A DNA stretch of 64,000 nt, from IMG/VR virus record IMGVR_UViG_3300046507_000371, positions 117,436-181,435 of that record, one strand, 5' to 3'. A program made the translations under genes and the position numbers. The stretch is from a virus. The notes beneath the pieces were generated by a model. The model did no database searches. It was given only the letters and a program-made list of their open reading frames with translations, and was not told the DNA's origin. Shown here piece by piece: positions 14,389 to 21,466 of the stretch; the stretch's first letter is position 1; each line of letters opens with the position of its first letter.

Positions 14389-15792
14389 TTACTTCTTGAC
14401 AATGTCTTGCTCACCACGGCGAACAGTCCAGTCATCAACGTCCTTATCATAGAAAACTGGGACACCATAGTCTTCCAGATACTTACCAAGTGCCTGAGCA
14501 AATGGACGGACAGTAGCGTGAACAGTTTTACCAGAACGAAGTTCAGCTACGTACATAGCTTGTTGAACGGTGTACTTGAAAGCCACCTGAACAACATTAC
14601 CCATCGGGAGAATGTATTGACCGAAAGCTAAGAAAGCTTCGTCGCTTTCACGAACATCCAACCTGTCATACGTATCCTCAATTTTTTCAAGCAACTCATC
14701 AGCCTTCTTCTGAAGTTCAGGCGTAAGATTGTCGTAGTACCAAGGATGAATACCATACTCTCCTGTTACAACTGGCATTGTGCAGTAGCCATTACGATGA
14801 CGTTGGATATCCCGGAATGAACCGAAGTCCATTCTAGACTCGGTCCAAATAGTGGTTTGAGAAACAAGGGAATGTTTATGGAGTTTGGTACGCTTGGGGC
14901 GATTTTTAAACCCAGGACACAGAGCCCTGGAATCTTCGTCTTCAATAGCGACAGTAAATGTTCCCAATTCAATAGGGTCTGTTATCCTTTCGTAGCCCGT
15001 CACCTCTTGATACATAGCGTAGAAGTTCTGGAAGTCAGAGTTAAACTCATACACGTTATTGCCTTCGATGTTCCTAAGCTCACGCTCAAACTCTTCTTGT
15101 GTTGAGCAATTAGCTACGATTGCGTAATCCAGACGGAACGAATTAGGATACTTCATCTGCATCTGTTGATACGCCTTAGCTCCAAGAACTCGAACTTCCT
15201 CAAGCGGATGGTGCATCATCCAAATGAGATGCTCACCAGCGTTGCTAAGTCGTCCAGTCCAAGCCACATTGGTAGTAGCACCGACAGGGAGAAAACCACG
15301 AAGAATATCAAAAGCACGTGCAGCAATAGCCTTGTCATAGGTAACTAGCTTGTCGCCTTCCTTGATTGGGTACACTGTCTTGAGATGAGCCTTCAGAGGC
15401 TCAAGACTCTCGACATAGAACTTACGATACTCAGCGTAAAGATTTGCAATCCGACCGCTCATTTCTGAGTTCTTCGGAGCAGGATCATAGAAGGGTTGAT
15501 AGCTGAAATCGATGTAACGTGAGCTACACTCCTGTCCTACGAAAAGAGGGTTATCTTCAATAGCCTTTGCAGCTAGCATTGAGATACCCTCGAAATACAT
15601 TGTTTCAGAACCGCAGTCACCAATAGACGCATGTCCGTATCCCAGGTAGTATCGGGACATGAAATTACTTGAACCGACCTCATCAATCTTCTTGATGTGA
15701 TCGGCTACGCTATCGATACTACGTGAGTACAACGCTTGAAGCATTGCGTTGTCTTCTGCATTCATGCAGGTATGAAGGATGATTCTGGACAT
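14389..15792 (-). CDS. thyX: Flavin-dependent thymidylate synthase (double-length ThyX)
   Basis: ThyX methylates dUMP to dTMP using FAD and methylene-THF. At 467 residues this is about twice the bacterial enzyme. The N-terminal half contains ARAFDILRGFLPVGATTNVAW and EHLIWMMHHPLEEVRVLG, matching the ThyX substrate and flavin segments. The C-terminal half repeats the theme with FRDIQRHRNGYCTMP and VAELRSGKTVHATVRPFAQ. The canonical RHRxxSxxxxSxR motif is degenerate (RHRNGY here and SSRYIDFS in the first half), so the active site may be split between halves. Known long phage ThyX proteins share this layout. Confidence 0.85.
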   Translation of the reverse strand: MSRIILHTCMNAEDNAMLQALYSRSIDSVADHIKKIDEVGSSNFMSRYYLGYGHASIGDCGSETMYFEGISMLAAKAIEDNPLFVGQECSSRYIDFSYQPFYDPAPKNSEMSGRIANLYAEYRKFYVESLEPLKAHLKTVYPIKEGDKLVTYDKAIAARAFDILRGFLPVGATTNVAWTGRLSNAGEHLIWMMHHPLEEVRVLGAKAYQQMQMKYPNSFRLDYAIVANCSTQEEFERELRNIEGNNVYEFNSDFQNFYAMYQEVTGYERITDPIELGTFTVAIEDEDSRALCPGFKNRPKRTKLHKHSLVSQTTIWTESRMDFGSFRDIQRHRNGYCTMPVVTGEYGIHPWYYDNLTPELQKKADELLEKIEDTYDRLDVRESDEAFLAFGQYILPMGNVVQVAFKYTVQQAMYVAELRSGKTVHATVRPFAQALGKYLEDYGVPVFYDKDVDDWTVRRGEQDIVKK

Positions 15793-16004
15793 AATATGTT
15801 TTCTTGTTTACTACTTTGTTGTTTTGGGCCTTCTTTCCGAATGTGCCATGCGTCACACTCTTTACAGAAGTAAGCTTTGTACTGACCTAACGCACTACCA
15901 GTCTTCGGCTTCTGAAACCTATCCTTGCGGGTAAGTCTCACAGCTTCATTCTTTGCAGTAAGTTGATCGTACTTCTTTTCGTGACACTTCTTTTCAGTTG
16001 ACAT
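15762..16004 (-). CDS. Small zinc-finger-like basic protein (80 aa)
   Basis: Lys-rich 80-residue protein with YFCKECDAWHIR, a C-x-x-C-x-x-x-H knuckle similar to that of several phage RNA- or DNA-binding small proteins. Its stop lies 30 bases inside the thyX start. The promoter at 16061 begins this operon. Confidence 0.65.
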   Translation of the reverse strand: MSTEKKCHEKKYDQLTAKNEAVRLTRKDRFQKPKTGSALGQYKAYFCKECDAWHIRKEGPKQQSSKQENILCPESSFIPA

Positions 16005-16060
16005 GGTGTGAGCCCCCTTTGAGCGCAGTGGTTTCTGGAATTAGAATTTTTACCATTATC

Positions 16061-16070
16061 CTTATACCAA
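16061..16070 (-). promoter_or_regulatory. TTGGTATAAG promoter motif
   Basis: Between the terminator at 16088-16117 and the 80-residue gene that precedes thyX. It drives the thyX operon. Confidence 0.75.
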
Positions 16071-16087
16071 ATACGCTCTTGGCTAAT

Positions 16088-16117
16088 CAAAAAAAAAGGC
16101 GCTTAGAAACAAGCGCC
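16088..16117 (-). terminator. Rho-independent terminator
   Basis: GGCGCTT/AAGCGCC stem (16098-16117), followed on the minus strand by nine T residues. It ends the operon that contains the zinc-ribbon gene 16147-16395. Confidence 0.85.
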
Positions 16118-16146
16118 AGAAAGGAGGACCACGATCAAATCTTTGA

Positions 16147-16395
16147 TTAGTTCAGTGTCACACGACTTCCCGTAGGACAATCTTGAAGAGGACAGGAGCG
16201 GTATTCTACCCCGCCACGAAACTCGTGTCCACACTCACCGCATACAGCGATGACGGGATTGTGCAGCGGCGGGTTGATAGGCTTTTTCGGAATCAGAGGG
16301 ACTCCGAGACGAGAAGCTTTCTGCTTAGGAGTTTCTTTCTCGAATTCTAAATCAGCAGCTACGAAAGGCTTTTTACCAGGAGGATCGATATACAT
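16147..16395 (-). CDS. C-terminal zinc-ribbon protein (82 aa)
   Basis: The C-terminal half has VCGECGHEF and YRSCPLQDC, four cysteines spaced as a zinc ribbon. The N-terminal half is proline- and lysine-rich. The protein may bind nucleic acid. Last gene before the terminator at 16088. Confidence 0.65.
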   Translation of the reverse strand: MYIDPPGKKPFVAADLEFEKETPKQKASRLGVPLIPKKPINPPLHNPVIAVCGECGHEFRGGVEYRSCPLQDCPTGSRVTLN

Positions 16396-16401
16396 TTAAA
16401 C

Positions 16402-16563
16402 TTAGTCCTGCTTGTAGATGATACGAACTTCCCAACCCGGACTGCGCTGAAGAACTTCGTAGTTGGTGATGAGAATTACTTCCCACGGATTTCCCATGAA
16501 CCGACCTTCGTAGCGAAGGACTTCTTGCCCAACTGCGAGGTCAACAGCATCACGAGCAGACAT
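16402..16563 (-). CDS. Small beta-rich protein (53 aa)
   Basis: ATG 16563 with AGGAG seven bases upstream opens a 53-residue frame (RDAVDLAVGQEVLRYEGRFM...WEVRIIYKQD) that looks like one small beta barrel. It is in the same reading frame as the upstream gene, separated only by TAG-GAG-TAG-AAC. Suppression of the two amber codons would fuse the proteins. No family recognised. Confidence 0.6.
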   Translation of the reverse strand: MSARDAVDLAVGQEVLRYEGRFMGNPWEVILITNYEVLQRSPGWEVRIIYKQD

Positions 16564-16572
16564 GTTCTACTC

Positions 16573-16761
16573 CTATTTGACTACCGGTTCGAGAAGACGA
16601 ATGAGAGTTGCACGATCACCAGCATTTACTTCTTGCGTAGCATCATTCAACCGGAACAGAAGTCTTTTGAAGGCTTCCTTGTTTTCCTCGATTTCATAGA
16701 GCATCTTTGACTCAGCGTGTTCGAGGCCACAATCCATGCAGAATATTTCACTTAGAGTCAT
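16573..16761 (-). CDS. Small acidic protein with CxxC, amber-terminated (62 aa)
   Basis: ATG 16761 has GGAG upstream. The product begins TLSEIFCMDCGLEH and is otherwise helical and acidic. Its stop is TAG, one of only three TAG stops I find, and the next codons GAG-TAG-AAC-ATG lead in frame into the following gene. With the amber suppressor tRNA at 29860 a read-through product of about 118 residues is possible. Confidence 0.6.
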   Translation of the reverse strand: MTLSEIFCMDCGLEHAESKMLYEIEENKEAFKRLLFRLNDATQEVNAGDRATLIRLLEPVVK

Positions 16762-16762
16762 G

Positions 16763-16933
16763 TTATTCTCCAGCCAGTTCGGAGGTAAGTTCCTTCTCAA
16801 ACTGTTTCTTGGTAGTGCGTTTATCTTTGCGGTTTTTATGCTCACCGCCTGTTTTAGCCTTTACTACCAGGCCTTCGTTTAACTGCTCGTGCCTCGGAGG
16901 TCTTGGTTTAGAGGCTCGTCGTTGAGAGGCCAT
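16763..16933 (-). CDS. Small very basic protein (56 aa)
   Basis: A 56-residue Lys/Arg-rich protein (ASQRRASKPRPPRHEQ ... EHKNRKDKRTTKKQFEKEL). It overlaps the neighbouring gene at 16879-17049 by 55 bases in another frame and its stop is one base from the next start. The composition suggests nucleic-acid binding. Confidence 0.5.
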   Translation of the reverse strand: MASQRRASKPRPPRHEQLNEGLVVKAKTGGEHKNRKDKRTTKKQFEKELTSELAGE

Positions 16934-17049
16934 AAGAAGCGGTATCCTTCACGAAGAATGCGGGTGCGGGCTGCGTAGCGCAACTCGCCATTGTCATCAG
17001 CATGACCATCAGTACAAATCTGTTCTTGAGTTTCATGATTGGTTTCCAT
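16879..17049 (-). CDS. Hypothetical protein (56 aa)
   Basis: The frame from ATG 17049 encodes a polar protein (ETNHETQEQICTDGHADDNG... ). The longer frame would start inside the tRNA-Arg gene, so I use the internal ATG. The overlap with 16763-16933 is unusual, and one of the two frames may not be translated. Confidence 0.45.
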   Translation of the reverse strand: METNHETQEQICTDGHADDNGELRYAARTRILREGYRFLWPLNDEPLNQDLRGTSS

Positions 17050-17082
17050 TTTGAATACTGCTCCGATTGGAAAAGCCTTAGG

Positions 17083-17156
17083 CATCACTGATTGGACTCG
17101 AACCAATTACCCCAAGCTTAGAAGGCTTGTGCTCTATCCGGATGAGCTACAGTGAT
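17083..17156 (-). tRNA. tRNA-Arg(TCT)
   Basis: Minus-strand cloverleaf: acceptor ATCACTG/CAGTGAT, D arm GCTC...GAGC, anticodon arm AAGC-CTTCTAA-GCTT with anticodon TCT, T arm ATTGG-TTCGAGT-CCAAT, discriminator G. CCA is not encoded. Confidence 0.9.
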
Positions 17157-17172
17157 CCTAAGACCTTTCGAT

Positions 17173-17264
17173 TGGTGGACGTGACGAGACTCTCACTCGC
17201 AAGGGGGACTCAATTCAGCCCCTACCGTATTACGCAGGTTCGGCCTGCTACGATTCGCACGCCC
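17173..17264 (-). tRNA. tRNA-like element with encoded CCA (anticodon not assignable)
   Basis: On the minus strand GGGCGTG pairs with CACGTCC, followed by A and an encoded CCA. A T-arm-like stem GCGAG...CTCGT adjoins the acceptor and an AATCGTAG D-loop-like word follows the 5' side. The length (92) suits a class II tRNA. The anticodon loop lacks U33 and the T loop is TGAGAGT rather than TTCGANT, so it is probably a decayed or specialised tRNA-like RNA. Confidence 0.35.
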
Positions 17265-17269
17265 ATAGA

Positions 17270-17668
17270 TTACTTAGAGATTTGATCGAGTGCAAACGTC
17301 TTGTACATCGAGCTTGCTATTTCGAAGTTATGGCTCCAGCCCCACTCGTTCTGAACGTACTGTTTGAACAGTGTCTGATCCAGTTCGATGGTGTCGCTGA
17401 CCGACCATTCGAGCATTTTGATTGCATCGACGTACTCCTTCTCATAGCTCTGAGGTGGAGCGAACTGGACTGCACGGACTTTGAGAGCGTCTGTTGCTGA
17501 GCTGGCCCCTACTTCATACAGCTTTACCTCCAGATCGTCCATCAGTTTCAAACGATAGCCGACTACCGCTTCAGCGTAGTCAATCTTGTGCTGAGCCAGG
17601 TTTACTTTCAGTTGTTCGATAAGCTTGAGACGATCAACCGTAACAGAGCGTTGGTGTGAATTCATCAT
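17270..17668 (-). CDS. Hypothetical protein (132 aa)
   Basis: A helical 132-residue protein (RLKLIEQLKVNLAQHKIDYAEAV ... RAVQFAPPQSYEKEYVDAIKMLEWS). Phage proteins of unknown function with the PPxSYEKEY...AIxMLE pattern are common in my recollection, but I cannot name the family. It lies between two tRNA genes. Confidence 0.65.
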   Translation of the reverse strand: MMNSHQRSVTVDRLKLIEQLKVNLAQHKIDYAEAVVGYRLKLMDDLEVKLYEVGASSATDALKVRAVQFAPPQSYEKEYVDAIKMLEWSVSDTIELDQTLFKQYVQNEWGWSHNFEIASSMYKTFALDQISK

Positions 17669-17690
17669 GGTCTATTCCATGTTAGTTAAA

Positions 17691-17765
17691 TGGTCGGCGC
17701 ATCCGGGTACGATCCGGAAAAGGAAGATTAAAAGTCTTCTATGATACCAGTTTCATCATACGCCG
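17691..17765 (-). tRNA. tRNA-Lys(TTT)
   Basis: Acceptor CGGCGTA/TGCGCCG, D arm ATGA...TCAT, anticodon arm GAAGA-CTTTTAA-TCTTC with anticodon TTT, T arm TCCGG-ATCGTAC-CCGGA. Discriminator A and CCA are encoded. Confidence 0.92.
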
Positions 17766-17810
17766 CTTACCAGAAGAACGTGTAATTATACACGGACTAA
17801 AGAATTTTTC

Positions 17811-18132
17811 AAGAGAAATAAGAACTGGGCCACCGGTTAGGTTTGCCCAGTCCTCAGATACAACGCTTCTGCCATGCTATCGAGTAGTCTTAACAGAAGT
17901 TTCACATTTTGGAGCAAGTCCCGGCAGTAGATGCCGCAATATCCAAAGTATAAATCTCTACAAATATAGTAGTAGAGATGGGTGCAACCTAGTAAATATG
18001 ACAGCTAACGTACTCCCAGTCCCCCAGGAGATACAGCCTTTTCAACGGGAGGCCACCCACGAGTCATTGAGCGTAGCGAGGGAACCGAAATTCCCCCGAC
18101 CCTGAGTTTCACAGGGTACTACCTAGCTGACC
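17811..18132 (-). ncRNA. Structured non-coding stretch, candidate RNA
   Basis: No gene is supported between 17766 and 18132. The minus strand forms separate perfect or near-perfect hairpins: ACCCTG/CAGGGT near 18098-18118, ATCTCTAC/GTAGAGAT near 17955-17982, CGGCA/TGCCG near 17921-17938, and ACTGGGC/GCCCAGT at 17824-17851, which is followed by a T-rich run. It could be a separate stable RNA or the long 3' end of the gene at 18133. I recognise no known family. Confidence 0.45.
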
Positions 18133-19107
18133 TTACTCCGATTTCGGAGCAGCCTTCGGCGTCCAGTCGGTCGGAACCTTCAGCAGTTCCTTGTTTTCGA
18201 CACGGTGCGACCCAACGTGGCCGACCAGAATGCCCAGCGGAACGAAGTTGTTCGTTTCCAGGCCATACGCCTTCGCACGGTTGATGTCGGCAATACGAGT
18301 CTTTGCAGCTTCGACGGTGTTGCGAGCCGAACGGATTTCTGATACGTTTTCTTCGATTACGATTTCAGCAGCGTTCAGAACGCCCATCACTTCCTTAGCC
18401 GCCGCGATGGCCGCTTCCTTCTTCTGCGCTGCTTGCATGTCTTGCAGTGCTTCACGCAGATCCACGTTCAGACCGCCGAAGTCAGCGACTTCCTTGGTGA
18501 ATTGCGAATCTGCCAGACGGATTATTGCGTTGCTCATGGTCGTTTCTTCCTTTTTGGTTGTAGGTACTTCGAGTTTATTGCAGATGGTCTTGCCAGGGCG
18601 GAAATGCCGTTTCTTAAGATACTCCACCTTGACCTGATCGGTGATAGGGGTGCCGTCAGTATACTCAAACTGCACACCTTCCCTTGACACAATTACCGTG
18701 TAATCGTTGCATGGAATCAGATCTTCTACTGGCAAAAGGTGAAGGTGAAGCTGATACGGACGGGACTTGGAGTCTGTTGACTCTATCTTCTTGGCGAGGT
18801 ATAACTTACAAGAGCCGCCCATTACTTCAGGCTGTTTGATTTCAAGGAGAAAAGATCCGCTCGCACTAGGACAGTGCCCGCCAACGAGCCTGTCGCATTT
18901 GGAGCAGCTCTGTTTCTTGGCGTCGAGTTTTTCCTTAAGCAACTGGCCGAGATTGGGCACTGCAGTTACTGGCTCATTCTCCTTCTGCTCAAAGTCGTTC
19001 ATGCAAGGTCCGACCTTTGCGCTGACCGGTGTGAACCGATGGTCGAGATACTTTCCACCGCACGCAACACCAGGCCCTTTGAATTTTTTGCAATCACCGC
19101 ACGGCAT
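18133..19107 (-). CDS. Cys-rich two-part protein with internal start (324 aa)
   Basis: The N-terminal ~190 residues are Cys-rich (PCGDCKKFKG, CSKCDRLVGGHC, GSCKLYL), suggesting metal binding. The C-terminal 134 residues begin at Met191 (SNAIIRLADSQFTKEVADF), are Ala-rich and helical, and look like a separate domain. GGAAG lies about nine bases before that internal ATG (18537), so a shorter in-frame product is likely. No family recognised. It follows the long leader at 19115-19526. Confidence 0.6.
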   Translation of the reverse strand: MPCGDCKKFKGPGVACGGKYLDHRFTPVSAKVGPCMNDFEQKENEPVTAVPNLGQLLKEKLDAKKQSCSKCDRLVGGHCPSASGSFLLEIKQPEVMGGSCKLYLAKKIESTDSKSRPYQLHLHLLPVEDLIPCNDYTVIVSREGVQFEYTDGTPITDQVKVEYLKKRHFRPGKTICNKLEVPTTKKEETTMSNAIIRLADSQFTKEVADFGGLNVDLREALQDMQAAQKKEAAIAAAKEVMGVLNAAEIVIEENVSEIRSARNTVEAAKTRIADINRAKAYGLETNNFVPLGILVGHVGSHRVENKELLKVPTDWTPKAAPKSE

Positions 19108-19114
19108 TATTTCT

Positions 19115-19526
19115 CCTTATCTACAACGATTAAGTTCTGCAGCCTAAGACAAAGCTTAAGCGTTGAAGGGAACCCCGTACTGGACTACGGGGGTACTGCG
19201 GTTTAGTTTCGGTGGTCCAAACACCTAGTTGGTTTCGCTGCCTTACCAACAGAAGTTCCAACAGAAAGAGTGCAACTACATCTCTCTCTTCAGCTTTCCA
19301 ACAGCGCTCCGTCCTTTATAGAGCTTCGCCTCATCAGCGCCAGAATCGAACCGGCCCCTCTGTTGGAAGTTTCCCCTTAACTGATTCGTTTAACTCTCAG
19401 CTAATCCGGTAGCGACTCCACTCTACCTCTCGACAGTTAGTTAATCCTCGTCAGGACTTTGGTGATTCGAACACCATCGCTTGGTTCAGGGGAAAAGAAA
19501 GGCATCGAATAAATACAATGCTTCCT
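19115..19526 (-). ncRNA. Long structured leader or non-coding RNA
   Basis: About 410 bases without a supported gene lie between the 19533 promoter and the gene at 19107. The minus strand contains CCCCGTA/TACGGGG (near 19183-19200), GGTG...CACC hairpins near 19210, GGTG-TTCGAATC-ACC and GCCGG-TTCGATT-CTGGC tRNA T-arm-like stems, and four copies of CTGTTGG or its complement that can pair with each other. It is probably transcribed from the 19533 promoter. No known RNA family fits. Confidence 0.45.
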
Positions 19527-19532
19527 AATAAA

Positions 19533-19542
19533 CTTATACCAA
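19533..19542 (-). promoter_or_regulatory. TTGGTATAAG promoter motif
   Basis: Directly after the last tandem paralog and at the head of the long structured leader 19115-19526. GCATTG...CGATGC can form a weak hairpin just downstream. Confidence 0.7.
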
Positions 19543-19568
19543 TTCGAAATGTCGAAATTGAATAAAAC

Positions 19569-19940
19569 TTACAGACAACGCTCAATCACGTTTGCGATTT
19601 GCTTGAAGCTCAGCCTATCCGTATCATTCAGGTTTACCAGGGTAGTTGCCTGACCACGATACGTAACATTGATATCAGTAGGCTCTGCTGCATCTTTCTC
19701 GCTTGCAACCTCCATCAAACCTGCCCACTCTACAACTGCAGGAGGAAGATGCCCGAATGCGTCCATATAGCTAAATTTGCTAGTCTCTTTTGCAGCAAGT
19801 TCCGGATGCTCTTGAGCATGAATGTTGCATAGAACGCCGAGGCAACAGAATCCAATATCGTCACGGAGTTGGCCAGTAGTACGGGGGTAGTCACCGCTGC
19901 GAAGAGCTTTGAGCCACTTAGTTTTTACACGCTTTTTCAT
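19569..19940 (-). CDS. Tandem paralog 8 of the CCLGVL family (123 aa)
   Basis: Last of eight neighbouring genes with one architecture. Each has an N-terminal K-x-K-W-x-x-A-L-x-S-G-x-Y, a CCLGVL Cys-Cys core (here GFCCLGVLCNIHAQEHPEL), a W-A/S-G turn (VEWAGLM) and a C-terminal LND...IA-x-x-IE element. This copy starts with a longer KKRVKTKWLKALRSGDY. Such small proteins are widespread in phages but I know of no assigned function. Confidence 0.75.
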   Translation of the reverse strand: MKKRVKTKWLKALRSGDYPRTTGQLRDDIGFCCLGVLCNIHAQEHPELAAKETSKFSYMDAFGHLPPAVVEWAGLMEVASEKDAAEPTDINVTYRGQATTLVNLNDTDRLSFKQIANVIERCL

Positions 19941-19969
19941 TTCAATTCTCGTTTAAAGTTGTTTACGAC

Positions 19970-20329
19970 TTACAGTTGTGCTTCAATAAGATCAGCGATT
20001 CCGGAAAATCCGGGATTCAAGCTAGGGCTATCGTTGAGAGTCCAAAGATCTTTCTTTGAGCCTTCGAACATTACCTTGCCATCATCATCAAGGCCGGCCC
20101 ACCTACGGACTTCATCTGCAAGCATTCCCGGCGAATTTCCGTAAACAACCACTCCCTCAAGACCGTCGGGGTAGTGAAATCCCTTGCTCTCAGGATGCTC
20201 TTTGAGATGAAGTTCACAAAGAACGCCGAGGCAACAGTGACCTTCAGTCTTTTTAAGCTGACCTGTAGTCTGCTTGTACTCACCGCTACGAAGAGCGGCT
20301 ACCCATTTTGCTTTTACCACTTGGTTCAT
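19970..20329 (-). CDS. Tandem paralog 7 of the CCLGVL family (119 aa)
   Basis: Same layout as its neighbours: VKAKWVAALRSGEYKQ, then HCCLGVLCELHLKEHPES, RRWAGLDDD, and a C-terminal FSGIADLIEAQL. Two bases separate its start from the stop of paralog 6. Sequence identity to the others is high in the CCLGVL core and low between, consistent with old duplications. Confidence 0.75.
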   Translation of the reverse strand: MNQVVKAKWVAALRSGEYKQTTGQLKKTEGHCCLGVLCELHLKEHPESKGFHYPDGLEGVVVYGNSPGMLADEVRRWAGLDDDGKVMFEGSKKDLWTLNDSPSLNPGFSGIADLIEAQL

Positions 20330-20331
20330 AT

Positions 20332-20688
20332 TTAAAGATCGTACTTAATAAGATCAACGATTTGTGAAAACGGCATATCGTGGTCGTTAAGGTTTGAAAG
20401 CCAAACTTCTCCGCCTTGCCTATTCGTGATCGACAATCCCCCGTCGAAAGACGCAAGACCAGACCACTTTTTAACTTGTACAGGCAAGTTACCTTCCGCT
20501 TTAAGAATGAGCTTCTTACCATAATCGAAATTGGAATTAACCCACGGCTCGCCCGTTTCCTTGGAATAGATATCGCAAAGAACCCCAAGGCAGCAGAACT
20601 GTTCATCTTTGTTGAGATTGAACTTTCCCTGCTTATACTCTCCGCTCTCAAGAGCAGCAATCCATTTCTGTTTGACTTCTTCGTTCAC
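20332..20688 (-). CDS. Tandem paralog 6 of the CCLGVL family (118 aa, GTG start)
   Basis: Starts at GTG in a GTGA overlap with paralog 5. Shows VKQKWIAALESGEYKQ, FCCLGVLCDIYSKETGEPW, KKWSGLASF and a C-terminal LNDHDMPFSQIVDLI. The middle segment is shorter than in paralogs 2 and 4. Confidence 0.75.
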   Translation of the reverse strand: MNEEVKQKWIAALESGEYKQGKFNLNKDEQFCCLGVLCDIYSKETGEPWVNSNFDYGKKLILKAEGNLPVQVKKWSGLASFDGGLSITNRQGGEVWLSNLNDHDMPFSQIVDLIKYDL

Positions 20689-21029
20689 AGTTGAGCCTCG
20701 ATAAGGTCTGCGATTTGGTGAAAGTTGTATCCACGGCCATCATTAAGAAAAGGGATAGACGAATGCATCGAATATCCTTCAACCTTAAATCTTATAGCCT
20801 GAAAGTTAACATCAGCCCATTCAGAGATATGGGAAGGAGGAAATCCTTCCATCGAATCAAACGATTGCTTCTTAGCACCAGTCTCTTTATCATGAACCTC
20901 GCACAAGACACCAAGGCAGCAGTGAGATGTACTACCATCTACCTCGTTTTGCTTAAGCCTATACCGGGTCTGTTTGTACTCCCCGCTGCGCAAGGCTTCA
21001 ACCCACAGTTTCTTTACACGTTCGTTCAT
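20685..21029 (-). CDS. Tandem paralog 5 of the CCLGVL family (114 aa)
   Basis: ATGA overlap with paralog 4. The Cys-Cys core is preceded by an insertion (QNEVDGSTSHCCLGVLCEVH), and the WAG motif has become SEWADVNF. It ends NFHQIADLIEAQL. It is the shortest and most divergent copy. Confidence 0.75.
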   Translation of the reverse strand: MNERVKKLWVEALRSGEYKQTRYRLKQNEVDGSTSHCCLGVLCEVHDKETGAKKQSFDSMEGFPPSHISEWADVNFQAIRFKVEGYSMHSSIPFLNDGRGYNFHQIADLIEAQL

Positions 21030-21466
21030 AGCGCGTATTTGATAACGTCAGCGATTTGAGAGAAGGTGAGACCGGAGTCGTTCAGAGTTGCCAGAGTGAA
21101 GTAGTCGTATTGATTTATAGGATCATCTCCTTCTACCCAGCTCTTAGCCGGAACCACTGCTGGGTTCTCACCTTCGATGCCTGCCCAATCTTGGACTTTC
21201 TTATCAAGAGTCTTACCATTACCCTCGAAACGGAAAAGCGGTTTGTTGAGCAATTCCGTTGGGTAATAGTCTTCGTCATCGACAATTTCATCAAGTGGCT
21301 TAACAGTGTGCGGTTCCCACTTGGCACCTTGATTCTCCTGGATATACAGATCCGTGAGAACTCCAAGGCAGCACATGCCTTCACCGGTATTAAGACACTT
21401 CGTGGCTTGTTTATACTTACCACTTTCCAGTGCCCACACCCACTTTTCTTTGACTTGTTCGTTCAC
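21026..21466 (-). CDS. Tandem paralog 4 of the CCLGVL family (146 aa, GTG start)
   Basis: Starts at GTG in a GTGA overlap. Contains MCCLGVLTDLYIQENQG, a longer acidic middle (DEIVDDEDYYPTELLNKP) and QDWAGIEGENP. It ends TFSQIADVIKYAL. With paralogs 1 and 2 it forms the CCLGVLTD subgroup. Confidence 0.75.
   Translation of the reverse strand: MNEQVKEKWVWALESGKYKQATKCLNTGEGMCCLGVLTDLYIQENQGAKWEPHTVKPLDEIVDDEDYYPTELLNKPLFRFEGNGKTLDKKVQDWAGIEGENPAVVPAKSWVEGDDPINQYDYFTLATLNDSGLTFSQIADVIKYAL

Noticed and set aside
19115-19526. CTGATGAG and CTGACGAG words resembling hammerhead ribozyme cores
   Set aside because: The GAAA part and the required three stems are not present in the right order, so a hammerhead is not supported.
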